The notes under the pieces are model-generated. The model saw nothing but the letters and a program-made list of their open reading frames with translations. It was not told the origin of the DNA and searched no databases. From NCBI GenBank assembly GCA_963742725.1, contig CAVUMX010000001.1, positions 1,798,001 to 1,862,000 on the forward strand: a stretch of DNA of 64,000 nt, read 5' to 3'. Below, one piece after another: positions 1 to 8,252 of this stretch. Position 1 is the first letter of the stretch. Each line of letters begins with the position of its first letter. This DNA comes from CAVVAL01 sp963742725 (GTDB lineage: Bacteria; Actinomycetota; Actinomycetes; Mycobacteriales; Cryptosporangiaceae). The translations under genes and the position numbers were made by a program.

Positions 1-738
1 CACGAACCACGTGTGGCTGGAGCGCTCGCCGATCCGGCAGTACGCGATCGTGTCCTTGCCGTCGTCCAGACCCTCCTCCGCGTAGAGGGTGCGCAGCTCG
101 TCGTCAGTGCGGAAGGTGCCGTCCTCGTTCGCGGCCTTGCTCCACGGCACGTTGAGGGCGCCGGGGATGTGGCCGGGGCGCTGCGACTGCTCCTGCGGCA
201 GGTGCGCCGGGGCCAGCAGCTTGCCGGAGAACTCGTCGGGCGAGCGGACGTCGACCAGGTTGAGCACGCCGATGGCGGCTACGGCCTCGTCGCGGAACGC
301 GCGGATCGACAGGTCCTGGTCGTGCGCGGCCGTGTACGACGTCGCGGGCCGCCCGGCCACGTCCTGCGTGAGCGGACGCCCGTCCAGCTCCCACTTCTTG
401 CGGCCACCGTCGAGCAGCTTCACGTCGGCGTGGCCGTACAGGGTGAAGTACCAGTACGCGTAGGCGGCGAACCAGTTGTTGTTGCCGCCGTAGAGGACGA
501 CGGTGTCGTCGTTGGCGATGCCCTTCGCGGACAGCAGCGCCTCGAACTGCTCCTTGTTCACGAAGTCGCGGCGGACCTGGTCCTGCAGCTCGGTCTTCCA
601 GTCGACCCGGACCGCGCCGGGGATGTGACCGGTGTCGTACGCGGAAACATCCTCGTCGACCTCGACGAAGACGATCTTGTCGGTGTCGAGGTTCTTCTCG
701 GCCCAGTCAGCGGAGACAAGGGCGGATTCGCGGCTCAT
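1..738 (-). CDS. sseA: Thiosulfate/3-mercaptopyruvate sulfurtransferase (tandem rhodanese), 3' end off the window
   Basis: Cytoplasmic sulfurtransferase moving sulfane sulfur to an acceptor such as cyanide or a thiol. The 246 visible codons hold an N-terminal rhodanese-like domain (about residues 10-125) and most of the catalytic one. The active-site loop reads CRIGERSS with its nucleophilic Cys at residue 234, typical of the CysA/SseA group in actinobacteria. The reading frame is still open at base 1, so roughly the last 30-40 residues are missing. ATG 738 overlaps the DUF4395 stop by 4 nt (ATGA), so the two genes are translationally coupled. The Cys-rich leader peptide further upstream suggests control by cysteine supply. 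Confidence 0.92.
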   Translation of the reverse strand, partial: MSRESALVSADWAEKNLDTDKIVFVEVDEDVSAYDTGHIPGAVRVDWKTELQDQVRRDFVNKEQFEALLSAKGIANDDTVVLYGGNNNWFAAYAYWYFTLYGHADVKLLDGGRKKWELDGRPLTQDVAGRPATSYTAAHDQDLSIRAFRDEAVAAIGVLNLVDVRSPDEFSGKLLAPAHLPQEQSQRPGHIPGALNVPWSKAANEDGTFRTDDELRTLYAEEGLDDGKDTIAYCRIGERSSHTWFV

Positions 739-1172
739 ACGGGGGCTCCCTTGGAGGTGAGGCGACGGATCAACAGGTAGGTCTCGCAGCCCAGGCAGAG
801 GCCGAAGGCGGCATTCAGGAAGGCGGCGACCAGGGCTAAGCCGGTCGCGACGATGCCGAGGGCCGTGACGCCGGTGAAATACCCGGCGGCGCCGACCACG
901 GCGAAGACGAAGCCGACGCCCTGCGCGAAGCGGAGCGGAGCGGCGGCTTCCTTCTCGCCCGGCGGCGCGAGGCGCGGGGCGATCAGGACGCGGTACAGGA
1001 CCGAGTAGGGCGAGTACTTGAGGCCGATGAACGCGCCGAGCGCGAACACCACGCCCTGGGCGGCGAGCAAGGCGCCGCTGCCCGTGAGTAAGACGGCGAC
1101 GAGGACCGCTGTGGTGACCCAGGCCGCGAACCGCGGCCCGCGTGGGTCTACCGGTGGGTCAGAGGTAGACAT
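735..1172 (-). CDS. DUF4395 family membrane protein
   Basis: A 145-residue membrane protein with about four hydrophobic segments: near residues 16-33, 38-52, and two after residue 85. DUF4395 proteins commonly sit between a thioredoxin-like protein and a rhodanese-type sulfurtransferase, and this is exactly that arrangement. The biochemical role is unknown. A part in handling or exporting sulfane sulfur is inference from context. Translation starts at ATG 1172, 98 nt after the leader peptide stop, and the end overlaps sseA by 4 nt. Confidence 0.85.
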   Translation of the reverse strand: MSTSDPPVDPRGPRFAAWVTTAVLVAVLLTGSGALLAAQGVVFALGAFIGLKYSPYSVLYRVLIAPRLAPPGEKEAAAPLRFAQGVGFVFAVVGAAGYFTGVTALGIVATGLALVAAFLNAAFGLCLGCETYLLIRRLTSKGAPV

Positions 1173-1256
1173 GGCAGGGCTCCTGACTGATCGAAGGTTC
1201 GTCGTCAGGCGGCTTGGGTTGGGGGCGCGAGGCTAGAAAGAGCTGTCAGCGCACAC

Positions 1257-1282
1257 GAAAAGCCGCCCGGTCATGCCGGGCG
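1257..1282 (-). promoter_or_regulatory. Attenuator-like hairpin with T-run after the leader peptide
   Basis: On the minus strand a perfect 7-bp stem (CGCCCGG/CCGGGCG, 5-nt loop holding the leader stop codon) is followed within three bases by TTTT. This is a short intrinsic-terminator shape directly coupled to translation of the Cys-rich leader. Stalling at the Cys codons would leave the stem free or blocked depending on ribosome position, so the direction of control cannot be decided from sequence. Confidence 0.5.
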
Positions 1283-1345
1283 ACACAGGCAGCTGCCTAC
1301 GCGGCACAGGTCGACCGCGCGGCGCTTGGTGAGCTGGGTGCTCAT
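1271..1345 (-). CDS. 24-residue Cys-rich leader peptide for the sulfur operon
   Basis: This short ORF reads through ...RRAVDLCRVGSCLCRPA. The run RxVDLCRxxxCxC matches the putative leader peptides found upstream of sulfur-assimilation genes in Streptomyces and the Cys-containing upstream ORFs described for mycobacterial cysteine-responsive attenuation. Three of the last eleven residues are Cys, so ribosome progress should depend on charged Cys-tRNA. Its stop codon lies in the loop of the hairpin at 1264-1282. It sits 60 nt past the thioredoxin-like gene and 98 nt before DUF4395. The peptide match is clear; the attenuation role is inferred. Confidence 0.8.
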   Translation of the reverse strand: MSTQLTKRRAVDLCRVGSCLCRPA

Positions 1346-1404
1346 AGGGTGAGAGGTTACCAGGACGGACACCGCAGGTCATCCCGCCATTCGGGAGATC
1401 TGTC

Positions 1405-1860
1405 TCACGCCTCAAGCACGGCGACGGCGACCGCCGTCACGTCGGCCTTGCTGGGCTGGCCCGACGCCCTACCGACGATCCGGCCGGCACGATCCACCAC
1501 CAGGACGGTCGGCGTCCGCCAGACCTCCAGGGCCCTGACGATGTCGAGGTGCGACTCGGCGTCCACCTCGACGTGCCGGACCCCGTCGCGCGCCGCCGCG
1601 ACGTCGGCGAGGATCGACCGGGTCGCCCGGCACGGCTGGCAGAACGCCGTCGAGAACTGCACGAGCGTCACCGCGGACTCGCCGGGATCGAAGCCGAGCG
1701 TCGACCAGTGCTGGCGGTACCGCTCCAACGCAGCCGCCGCGTGGGCTTCCTCAGCGGCGTGGGCCCGGATGCGGCCGTTGCGGGCGCGCCACCACAGGCC
1801 GAAGACGGTGGCTCCCGCGAGCACACCGAAAACGACCAGAACGCGCCACATGACGGCCAT
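1405..1860 (-). CDS. Membrane-anchored thioredoxin-fold protein
   Basis: A 151-residue protein with one N-terminal membrane segment (about residues 6-24) and a thioredoxin fold carrying the redox motif FCQPC (Cys74 and Cys77). The cis-Pro region reads RTPTVLVVD. The fold should face the cytoplasm or the cell surface depending on topology, and the likely job is reducing or transferring a persulfide for the downstream sulfurtransferase. I chose ATG 1860 because GGAGG lies 12 nt upstream. An in-frame extension back to 2004 lacks domain-like sequence. ATG 1851 is an alternative start. Confidence 0.8.
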   Translation of the reverse strand: MAVMWRVLVVFGVLAGATVFGLWWRARNGRIRAHAAEEAHAAAALERYRQHWSTLGFDPGESAVTLVQFSTAFCQPCRATRSILADVAAARDGVRHVEVDAESHLDIVRALEVWRTPTVLVVDRAGRIVGRASGQPSKADVTAVAVAVLEA

Positions 1861-2227
1861 AACACCCGCCGCCCTCCGAACCTTCCCCGCCCGGGGTCGC
1901 CGAAACGGCGTTAACTCTGCGTAGTATGCGCCGAGCTGTCGGGCCGCTACAAAGCTCCCGACTCGGTGGCCGCCCTTGGCGACGTCACGGTCAGTGATGG
2001 TCACTGCGGGGTTCGGCGTCGAATTCTCGCGCAGACCGCAAGAACGCTGAATATGTCCGCAGTGTGAACCATATTTGAGCGAACAAGGGGCGTTTGACCG
2101 GAAGAGCCGCTACCCGATAGCGTCGCTAATGGTGATCACCTACCCACTCGGCGTTATCGGTGCGGTTTCACAAGACCCGCGCCGGTGATCAAGCCGGTAC
2201 CTCCCTCACACCCAAAGGGGATTCACT
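1861..2227. other. Divergent intergenic region between the thioredoxin-like gene and the SSI-like gene
   Basis: About 370 bp without a convincing gene. A plausible sigma-70-type promoter for the rightward gene is TTGACC at 2094-2099 and TAGCGT at 2118-2123 (18-nt spacer). The same TTGAC-n18-TAGCGT arrangement recurs in front of the sugar-acid kinase gene near 40.5 kb. The leftward promoter is not obvious. Confidence 0.45.
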
Positions 2228-2641
2228 GTGCGTTACCATCGATCGCTGATCGCTGGCGCCATCGGCCTCGCTGCCGCCGGCATGCTCGGAGCGGTTCCCG
2301 CTCAGGCGGAACCCGCCGCGTTCGGCCTGTACGCGCCGACCGCACTGGTACTCAGCCTCAGCTACGGCGAGAACCCGGAGACCGTCCAGCGCGCCGTCAC
2401 GCTTCGGTGCGAGCCGGCCGGCGGCGACCACCCGGACGTCGACACGGCGTGCGCGGAACTCGCGTCGGTCCGCGGCAACTTCGCCTGGCTGTCCGGTGAG
2501 GAAGGCATCTGCACGAAGGAGTACCGCCCGGTCACGGTCGCGGCGACGGGTGTCTACCGTGGCCACGCCACCGAGTACAGCCGGGTCTTCCCGAACCACT
2601 GCATGATGGTCCGCGCCAAGGGCCCGGTCTTCGACTTCTGA
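2228..2641 (+). CDS. Secreted SSI-family serine protease inhibitor
   Basis: A 137-residue precursor: Sec signal peptide with an AQA cleavage site near residue 27, then a subtilisin-inhibitor (SSI) domain. The four family cysteines (61, 75, 95, 125) are all present and should form two disulfides. The reactive loop reads CTKEYRPV, where classical SSI has CPMVYDPV. That puts Lys97 at P1 and predicts a trypsin-like rather than subtilisin-like target. GTG 2228 follows AAAGGGG at a good distance. A secreted S8 protease is encoded at 46.2 kb, but the P1 Lys makes it an unlikely target. Confidence 0.9.
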   Translation: MRYHRSLIAGAIGLAAAGMLGAVPAQAEPAAFGLYAPTALVLSLSYGENPETVQRAVTLRCEPAGGDHPDVDTACAELASVRGNFAWLSGEEGICTKEYRPVTVAATGVYRGHATEYSRVFPNHCMMVRAKGPVFDF

Positions 2642-2704
2642 CGACCGTCACATAGCTGCCCGGCTCCGTCCGCACGCTCCCGCTGGACGGCCCGGGCTCC
2701 CGGG

Positions 2705-2741
2705 AGGGGCACCCGCCAGGTGGGCGCCGGCGGGTGCCCCT
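2705..2741. terminator. Bidirectional hairpin terminator
   Basis: Perfect 13-bp stem (2705-2717 with 2729-2741) around an 11-nt loop, between the convergent SSI-like and helicase genes. The stretch CCCTTTA follows on the plus strand. Confidence 0.75.
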
Positions 2742-2747
2742 CACCCT

Positions 2748-5513
2748 TTATCGCCGGACGGCCGCCGCGATCCCGGCCGAGCTCAGCTCGACGGCGGCGC
2801 GGGGCGCGTCGCCGGCCCAGCGGGTCGGGAACGCCTCGACGACCCGCCAGCCAGCCCGGTGCAGCGCCCGGTGCCGTTCGATGTGGGCGGCGGGGCCGTC
2901 CGGGTGGAGGTCGCAGACGAGTGCGACGGCATCCGGGCCGGACCCCACGCACAGGTCGACGCGCCAGTGCCCCACCGGGTACCCCGGGCGGACCTCCAGC
3001 CCTGCGCGGCCCAGTTCGGTCGCCAGCGCGCCGGTCCAGCCGGACGGATCGTCCCCCGCTGACGGCGGCGCGGGCGGCTGCTCGCTGTAGGTGAGGTAGT
3101 CGCCGATCAGCTCGCCCGGCTTCCCCGTGCCGGTCAGCGCGGTCACCACGATCAGCTTGCGGCGGGCCCTGGTCGTCATCACGTTGAACAGGTTCGGATC
3201 GGCGACGAACCTGCGGCGGGCCGCCGGGGCGCTGTCCGCCAGCCCGAGCGACACGATGACGTGGTCCGCCTCGCTCCCCTGGTACGCGTGGACGGTGCCG
3301 ACGCGCAGCCCCAGCCGGTCGATCTCGGCGAGCGGGAAATCCTTGAGGAACCGGGCTTCCAGCGCGTCGGCCTGGGCGCGGAACGGGGTGACGACGCCGA
3401 TGCTGCTGGCGCCGCTCGCGGCCAACTCACTCAGGACGGCCATGACCGCGTCGATCTCGGCGGCCACGACGCCGTCCTCGGCGGTTTCGGCCCCCTCGAC
3501 GCGGACGACGTCGATCACGTCCGACTCCTCGTTGCGCGGATGCCGGGTCGCCACCGCGATGCGGTCGCCGTAGAACCGCCGCGCCGAGAACTCGATGAGG
3601 TGCGGTACGGAGCGGTAGTGCTCGTCGAGCCAGGTCACGGGCGTCGCGCCGGCCGCCACGTCGAACAGGCTGCTCCGGCGGACGTCGAGCCGGTCGGCCA
3701 GCGGCCCGAGGTCGTGCCGGGCCAGGGTGCCGGCCACGTCGACGTCCGCCACGAACGACACGAACCGCAGCTGGCGCGGATCGCCGATGACGAGCGCGCG
3801 CTCGGCCCGGGCCAGTACCGGGGCCGCCCGTCCCTGGTCGACGTGGGACGCCTCGTCGACGATGACGAGGTCGAACAGCCCGGGGAGTGGCGGCAGCAGG
3901 TCTTCGACGTCCGCCACGGTGCCGACCCAGAGCGGCAGCGCCTTGACGAGGGACGGTCCGTCCAGGGCGGTCAGCGCCTCGCGGCGGCCCCGGCGGCTGT
4001 TGCGCAGCGCGGTGGCGAGCGCCGCGACAGCACGACGGGCCGGGCGCTTGCGGCGCTGGCTGCTCTGGATCCGCAGGTCGACGGCCTGGCCCAGCGCACG
4101 GGCGGCTTCGGCGTCGGCGACGTGCAGCTCGTCCCAGAGGGCGGCGAGGTCCGTCCCGCCGTTGGTGGCCAGGTCGGCGGCCGCGCGGACGTCCCCTGCC
4201 GCCTCCAGGACCGTCCGCAGCGCGGCGAGCGACGCACCCGGACGCGCCCGGAGCAGTGCGCGCAGCTCCCGTTCGGCCCGGCCCCGGCGCCAGCGGGACC
4301 ACCAGCCGGTGGCCGGATCCGTCGCCCGCCCGAGCAGGTCCTCCGCCTCGGCGAGCGGCAGGGCCGGATCTCCGGCGGCGGGCGCGTCGACGAGGAGTCC
4401 GGGCAGGAGGGCGGTCCATCGCGTGGATCGGCGGGCGCGCTGCTCGTACGCGAGTCCGGTGGTCAGGGCGTGTTCGAACGCCTCGACCCGGGCCACGGCG
4501 TCGGCGGCCGCGCGTTCGCCGTCCCGGACCACTCCGTCCGCGTGGCCGCGCCCGAGGCCGGCGGTCAGTTCGGTGGCGATCGCGTCGCGCTTCTCCGCGT
4601 CGCCGAACAGCACCGGTACCGGACCGGGATAGCGCCGCAGCAGTTCGCCCAACGCCTCCACGGCGTGCGTGGACTGGGCGGTGACAAGCACGGACTGGCC
4701 ACGGTCGACCGCGTCGATGGCGGCGGCGACCACGGCGTGGCTCTTGCCGTTGCCCGGCGGACCGGACACGACCACCACGCGTTCGGTCCGCGCCCGCCGG
4801 ACGATCTCGCGCTGGGCGGCGTTGAGCGGCAGGGGCGACCGGACAGGGTCGACCTCGTCCGGCTGGTCCTCGTCGGGATTGAGGCCGTAGACAGCGGCGA
4901 GCGCGGTGTCCACCAGCCCCGGACGGCCGGACCAGCTCCGCAAGGTCCCGCGCAGGCTCGGGGCGTACACATCGCGGGTGACGTAGAGGGCGCTGGTCGT
5001 CACGCCGACCAGCCGGTCCTTCGGGACGTCCCACTGCTGATCGGTGAGGACGTCGTCCACGGGCATGCCGGCGGTCGTGGCGGCGTCGCGGAGCCAGGCG
5101 GCCGGGTCGAGATCGGGCGCGGCGAGCCTTGCCTCGAAGGCCGAGGCGACGGCGTCATCGGTGATCAGCGGGGTCAGTTCGAGGTCGCCGGCCGGCACGA
5201 TGCGGTAGCCGCGCCTGTCGACGTCGCTCAGCCGGACCGGCAGCGAGGCGAGAGGAAGCCGGACCTTGCGGCCGTTCGCGGTGCCCCACAGGAAGTACGC
5301 GCCGAGCCGCAGCAGGCGCTCGTCGCGGTGCAGGGCGTCGATCGCGGCGAGCCTCGTGACACCCCAGCCCGAACCCATCGTCCGGGGCCCGGTCATGGTG
5401 ACGTCGGCGCCGTCGACCCAGTGGTGCTCGCTGCGAACGACGTCGAGCACCGGTCCGGACGGGCCGGGCGCGAGGTCGGCCAGGGCGCCCAGGACCCGCG
5501 CGATGTCGGTCAA
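2748..5513 (-). CDS. Superfamily 1 (UPF1/Dna2-like) helicase with nuclease-like C-terminus
   Basis: A 921-residue protein. Walker A is GPPGNGKS at residues 251-258. It is followed by a long charged insertion, a DEAS Walker B (LVIVDEASHVDQ), GDPRQL motif III, a VVTPFRAQ stretch, VHAYQGSEAD and a C-terminal NVMTTRARR motif, the usual order for SF1 helicases. The last ~100 residues (GYPVGHWRVDLCV...ALVCDLHP...HRAGWRVV) look like a PD-(D/E)XK nuclease-like domain of the MTES_1575/DUF559 type, with an unusual D in place of the usual E-x-K. I start at TTG 5513, which overlaps the DUF2993 stop (TTGA); 64 upstream in-frame codons are Arg-rich shadow of that gene. Likely a DNA or RNA repair/processing helicase. 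Confidence 0.82.
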   Translation of the reverse strand: MTDIARVLGALADLAPGPSGPVLDVVRSEHHWVDGADVTMTGPRTMGSGWGVTRLAAIDALHRDERLLRLGAYFLWGTANGRKVRLPLASLPVRLSDVDRRGYRIVPAGDLELTPLITDDAVASAFEARLAAPDLDPAAWLRDAATTAGMPVDDVLTDQQWDVPKDRLVGVTTSALYVTRDVYAPSLRGTLRSWSGRPGLVDTALAAVYGLNPDEDQPDEVDPVRSPLPLNAAQREIVRRARTERVVVVSGPPGNGKSHAVVAAAIDAVDRGQSVLVTAQSTHAVEALGELLRRYPGPVPVLFGDAEKRDAIATELTAGLGRGHADGVVRDGERAAADAVARVEAFEHALTTGLAYEQRARRSTRWTALLPGLLVDAPAAGDPALPLAEAEDLLGRATDPATGWWSRWRRGRAERELRALLRARPGASLAALRTVLEAAGDVRAAADLATNGGTDLAALWDELHVADAEAARALGQAVDLRIQSSQRRKRPARRAVAALATALRNSRRGRREALTALDGPSLVKALPLWVGTVADVEDLLPPLPGLFDLVIVDEASHVDQGRAAPVLARAERALVIGDPRQLRFVSFVADVDVAGTLARHDLGPLADRLDVRRSSLFDVAAGATPVTWLDEHYRSVPHLIEFSARRFYGDRIAVATRHPRNEESDVIDVVRVEGAETAEDGVVAAEIDAVMAVLSELAASGASSIGVVTPFRAQADALEARFLKDFPLAEIDRLGLRVGTVHAYQGSEADHVIVSLGLADSAPAARRRFVADPNLFNVMTTRARRKLIVVTALTGTGKPGELIGDYLTYSEQPPAPPSAGDDPSGWTGALATELGRAGLEVRPGYPVGHWRVDLCVGSGPDAVALVCDLHPDGPAAHIERHRALHRAGWRVVEAFPTRWAGDAPRAAVELSSAGIAAAVRR

Positions 5514-6238
5514 CGGACGAGCGGCACGTTGTCGGCCTCGGCGTTCACCCGCACGCTGCCGCCGTCGACCCGGATCCCGGTGAGGCGCAGCGCGTACGGC
5601 AGCTCGGGGATCGTCACCCCGCCGGCGAGCTGGCGGCGCAGCGGCGCGAGGGCCTGGTCCGGCACCGGCACGCCCGCCGCGGAGATCGAGTCGATCTCCA
5701 GCCACACCCGCGAGCCCTGCAGCCGGACGTTCGCGATGCCCGCGACCTGCGCCGTGAACCCGGCGACCGTGACGGGGGCCGAGAACGCGACCTGGTTGCC
5801 CCGACCGGAGATCCGCAGCCCGGGCACCCCGATGCGCCGCTGGATCTCTGCGAGCGACACCGTCGCCGAGCCGCGCATCCGGGCGGCGCTGATGTCGTGC
5901 GGCTCGGCGCCGAACAGCACGTCACGCGGGACGGACAGCCCGTCCACCTCGACGTCGACGTTCGCGATCGTCAGCTCCTCCGTCTTGAGGCTGCGGACGC
6001 CGATCCGTCCGCCGTCGAACTCACCGCTCCACACCTGGGTCAGGAACGGGTAGCCGTGGATCTCGACCGACGTGTCGCCCGGTACGGCGTTCTGCTGGCG
6101 GGCGGCGGCGACCACCTCGGTCTGCAGACGGTCCTCCGCGATCCCGGCGACGACCCGGTCGGCGATGCTGAACACGACGACTAACAGGACCAGGAGTCCG
6201 CCGAGAAAGCCCAGACATCCCCAACGTCCCTTGCGCAC
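5510..6238 (-). CDS. DUF2993 (LmeA-like) lipid-binding protein
   Basis: A 242-residue protein with one N-terminal membrane anchor or signal segment (about residues 8-28) and a DUF2993 domain over the rest, recognisable by the GYPFLTQVWSGEFD stretch and regular beta pattern. DUF2993 includes mycobacterial LmeA, a periplasmic phospholipid-binding protein needed for lipoglycan maturation. The start is GTG 6238. It overlaps the helicase start by 3 nt and follows the membrane protein by 18 nt, so the three genes form one leftward operon. Confidence 0.82.
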   Translation of the reverse strand: MRKGRWGCLGFLGGLLVLLVVVFSIADRVVAGIAEDRLQTEVVAAARQQNAVPGDTSVEIHGYPFLTQVWSGEFDGGRIGVRSLKTEELTIANVDVEVDGLSVPRDVLFGAEPHDISAARMRGSATVSLAEIQRRIGVPGLRISGRGNQVAFSAPVTVAGFTAQVAGIANVRLQGSRVWLEIDSISAAGVPVPDQALAPLRRQLAGGVTIPELPYALRLTGIRVDGGSVRVNAEADNVPLVR

Positions 6239-6256
6239 CGTGTTACCTCCGCCGCA

Positions 6257-7117
6257 TCAGCTGAACAGGACCAGTCCGAACACGTACCCGGCGGGCGCCG
6301 CCACCGCCATCCCGAGCAGCGGACCGATCAGCGGACGCAGCGGCGACGGCTCGGGCACCTCGCCGACCATCGCCCGCCCGGCGCTCGCGTAACCCACGGC
6401 GACATCCGCGAGGATGCCGGCGAGCGCGACACCCCACCCGGCGACCAGCGCGAGAGGGATCGAGATCGAGTCGGTAAACAGCGCCGCGACCACGGCGGCC
6501 ACCGCGCCGAGCACGCTGCCGACCCCGAGGCCGATGACCCCGCGCGGTACGGCGTAGTGGACGTTCGGCCCCGGCGCGACGAGATCCGTCAGCCTGGCGG
6601 CGACGAGTCCGATGCCGGCCGCGACCAGACACGTCACGAGCAGGCCGGGGCCGTCGCTGTGCCGGTGCAGGGAGATCGTGCTCGCGAGCGAGACCACGGC
6701 GACGACCAGCGTCATCGTGGCGCCGAACGCCTCCGTGACCTGGCGCCGTGCCGCGCCCCGGACCAGCTGCGCCACGACCGTCGCGCCGAACGCCACGGCG
6801 ACGACAGCGGCCAGCGGCCCGAGCGTCGCGTCGTCCGCGAAGGCGGCCACGCCGGACGCGGCCAGTGCCGTGAGGCCGGCGACCACAGCGATGCCGATGC
6901 GGCCGGGCGTCCGTACGCCGAGGTACCAGCCGCCGACGAGCAGCAGCTGGACTGTGACGACCACCACAGCGAACACCGTGGTCGGCAACTGGGCCCCGCC
7001 GGCCAGTAGGACGGTCAGAACCGCCGCTCCACCAGCGGCGACCGCCGTCGGGACGGTCTCCGGACGCTCGCTACGCGGGATCCACGTCGTATCGCCGTCG
7101 ATGCGGTCTGTACTCAC
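6257..7117 (-). CDS. Polytopic membrane protein of unknown function
   Basis: A hydrophobic protein of 286 residues from GTG 7117, with about eight predicted membrane segments after a short polar N-terminus (STDRIDGDTTWIPRSERPE). I recognise no family motif and no catalytic residues. An in-frame extension begins at 7174. It heads the operon with DUF2993 and the helicase and may help envelope lipid or glycan export, but that is only context. The region upstream is shared with glnR, which is transcribed in the opposite direction. Confidence 0.65.
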   Translation of the reverse strand: MSTDRIDGDTTWIPRSERPETVPTAVAAGGAAVLTVLLAGGAQLPTTVFAVVVVTVQLLLVGGWYLGVRTPGRIGIAVVAGLTALAASGVAAFADDATLGPLAAVVAVAFGATVVAQLVRGAARRQVTEAFGATMTLVVAVVSLASTISLHRHSDGPGLLVTCLVAAGIGLVAARLTDLVAPGPNVHYAVPRGVIGLGVGSVLGAVAAVVAALFTDSISIPLALVAGWGVALAGILADVAVGYASAGRAMVGEVPEPSPLRPLIGPLLGMAVAAPAGYVFGLVLFS

Positions 7118-7185
7118 GGGGCGATCGTGCCAGACCGAGGCATCTTCGGCGTTGCCAGGAACGGTCACTGGCATGCGGCCAACAC

Positions 7186-7201
7186 GTTACGCACAGGTTT
7201 C
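7186..7201. promoter_or_regulatory. Possible GlnR box
   Basis: GTTAC, six bases, GTTTC. Read on the minus strand this is GAAAC-n6-GTAAC, the alternating a-site/b-site spacing of GlnR boxes. Only one pair is present. It lies between the membrane-protein gene and glnR, so autoregulation is possible. Confidence 0.3.
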
Positions 7202-7367
7202 CTCAGCGCTCTGTGATCTGTTCCACGGGTCTGACCGCGTTCATGCCCTGTATTCTCGCTGGCAACCCGCTGAATCGATGTGGCGGGCGACTTTGGGCAG
7301 CGCGGCCCACCTGTAGCGCTCCGGGCACCGCCCGGACCGCGACGCTCTGTGTGAAGGTGAGGTTGCC

Positions 7368-8078
7368 GTGGAGATTCTGCTCATGACCGCCGGCAGTGCG
7401 ACGGAGGCCGGCCCGGTTCTGCCTTCTCTGGAACTTCTGGCGCACACCGTCCGTGTCGCGCCGCGCGATCTCAAGTCGCTGCTGAACGGTCCGAGCCCCG
7501 ACGTGGTGCTCGTCGACGCGCGCAACGACCTGGTCGGCGCCCGTGGCACCTGCCGCCTGCTCCGCACCACCGGTCTCACGGTTCCGCTGTTCGCCGTCCT
7601 CAACGAGGGTGGCCTCGTCGCGCTCACCGCCGAGTGGGGCGTGGACGACATCCTGCTGGTCAGCGCCGGCCCTGCCGAGATCGAGGCGCGGCTGCGGCTC
7701 GCCACCGGCAAGACCGGCGACGTGGACAGCAGCGACGAGCCGGGCGTGGTCCGGGCCGGCGAGCTGACGATCGACCCGCAGACCTACAGCGCGAAGATCA
7801 AGGGCCGCCCGCTCGACCTGACGTACAAGGAGTTCGAGCTGCTGCGGTTCCTGGCCCAGCACCCCGGCCGCGTCTTCACCCGCGACCAGCTGCTGCGCGA
7901 GGTCTGGGGCTACGACTACTTCGGCGGCACCCGCACGGTCGACGTCCACGTGCGGCGGCTCCGGGCCAAGCTCGGCAGCGAGCACGAGGCGCTGATCGGC
8001 ACCGTCCGGCAGGTCGGGTACAAGTTCGTCACCCCGCCGCCGCGCGGCCTCCCGGACCCCGAACTGGTCCGGGTCTAG
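7368..8078 (+). CDS. glnR: GlnR-type nitrogen regulator
   Basis: A 236-residue OmpR-family regulator. The receiver-like domain (residues 1-115) is the atypical GlnR kind (VLVDARNDL, EWGVDDILL, AGPAEIEARLRLATG). The winged-helix domain (about 130-225) has FELLRFLAQHPGRVFTRDQLL and WGYDYFGGTRTVDVHVRRLRAKLG. These stretches match Streptomyces GlnR closely. No partner kinase gene is adjacent, as expected for this orphan regulator. It controls ammonium assimilation and nitrogen-uptake genes, and in several actinomycetes also sugar uptake and phosphate cross-talk. GTG 7368 is preceded by GGTGAGG. Confidence 0.93.
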   Translation: MEILLMTAGSATEAGPVLPSLELLAHTVRVAPRDLKSLLNGPSPDVVLVDARNDLVGARGTCRLLRTTGLTVPLFAVLNEGGLVALTAEWGVDDILLVSAGPAEIEARLRLATGKTGDVDSSDEPGVVRAGELTIDPQTYSAKIKGRPLDLTYKEFELLRFLAQHPGRVFTRDQLLREVWGYDYFGGTRTVDVHVRRLRAKLGSEHEALIGTVRQVGYKFVTPPPRGLPDPELVRV

Positions 8079-8087
8079 ACCTGACAT

Positions 8088-8115
8088 GTGGGGCTGGCCG
8101 CGCGGCCAGCCCCAC
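8088..8115. terminator. Terminator palindrome after glnR
   Basis: A perfect 28-nt palindrome (14-bp arms, practically a 4-nt loop) begins 9 nt after the glnR stop. There is no T-run, as is common in high-GC actinomycetes. Confidence 0.7.
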
Positions 8116-8252
8116 TTCCATCTCAGCGCTTCGGCAAACAGGGCGGCGTGGTCGGTCCGGTGTGCCGCGGCGTGACCTCCTTCGGCGGGCGCATCAGATC
8201 ACCCGGGACCTTCGGAGCGCCCGGAATCGGCCTCATGTCCGGCATCCTGGTC

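Noticed and set aside
3261..6053. Plus-strand open frame of 930 codons
   Set aside because: It runs antisense across the helicase and DUF2993 genes, with Arg/Gly/Val-rich composition and no domain. It is a high-GC shadow.
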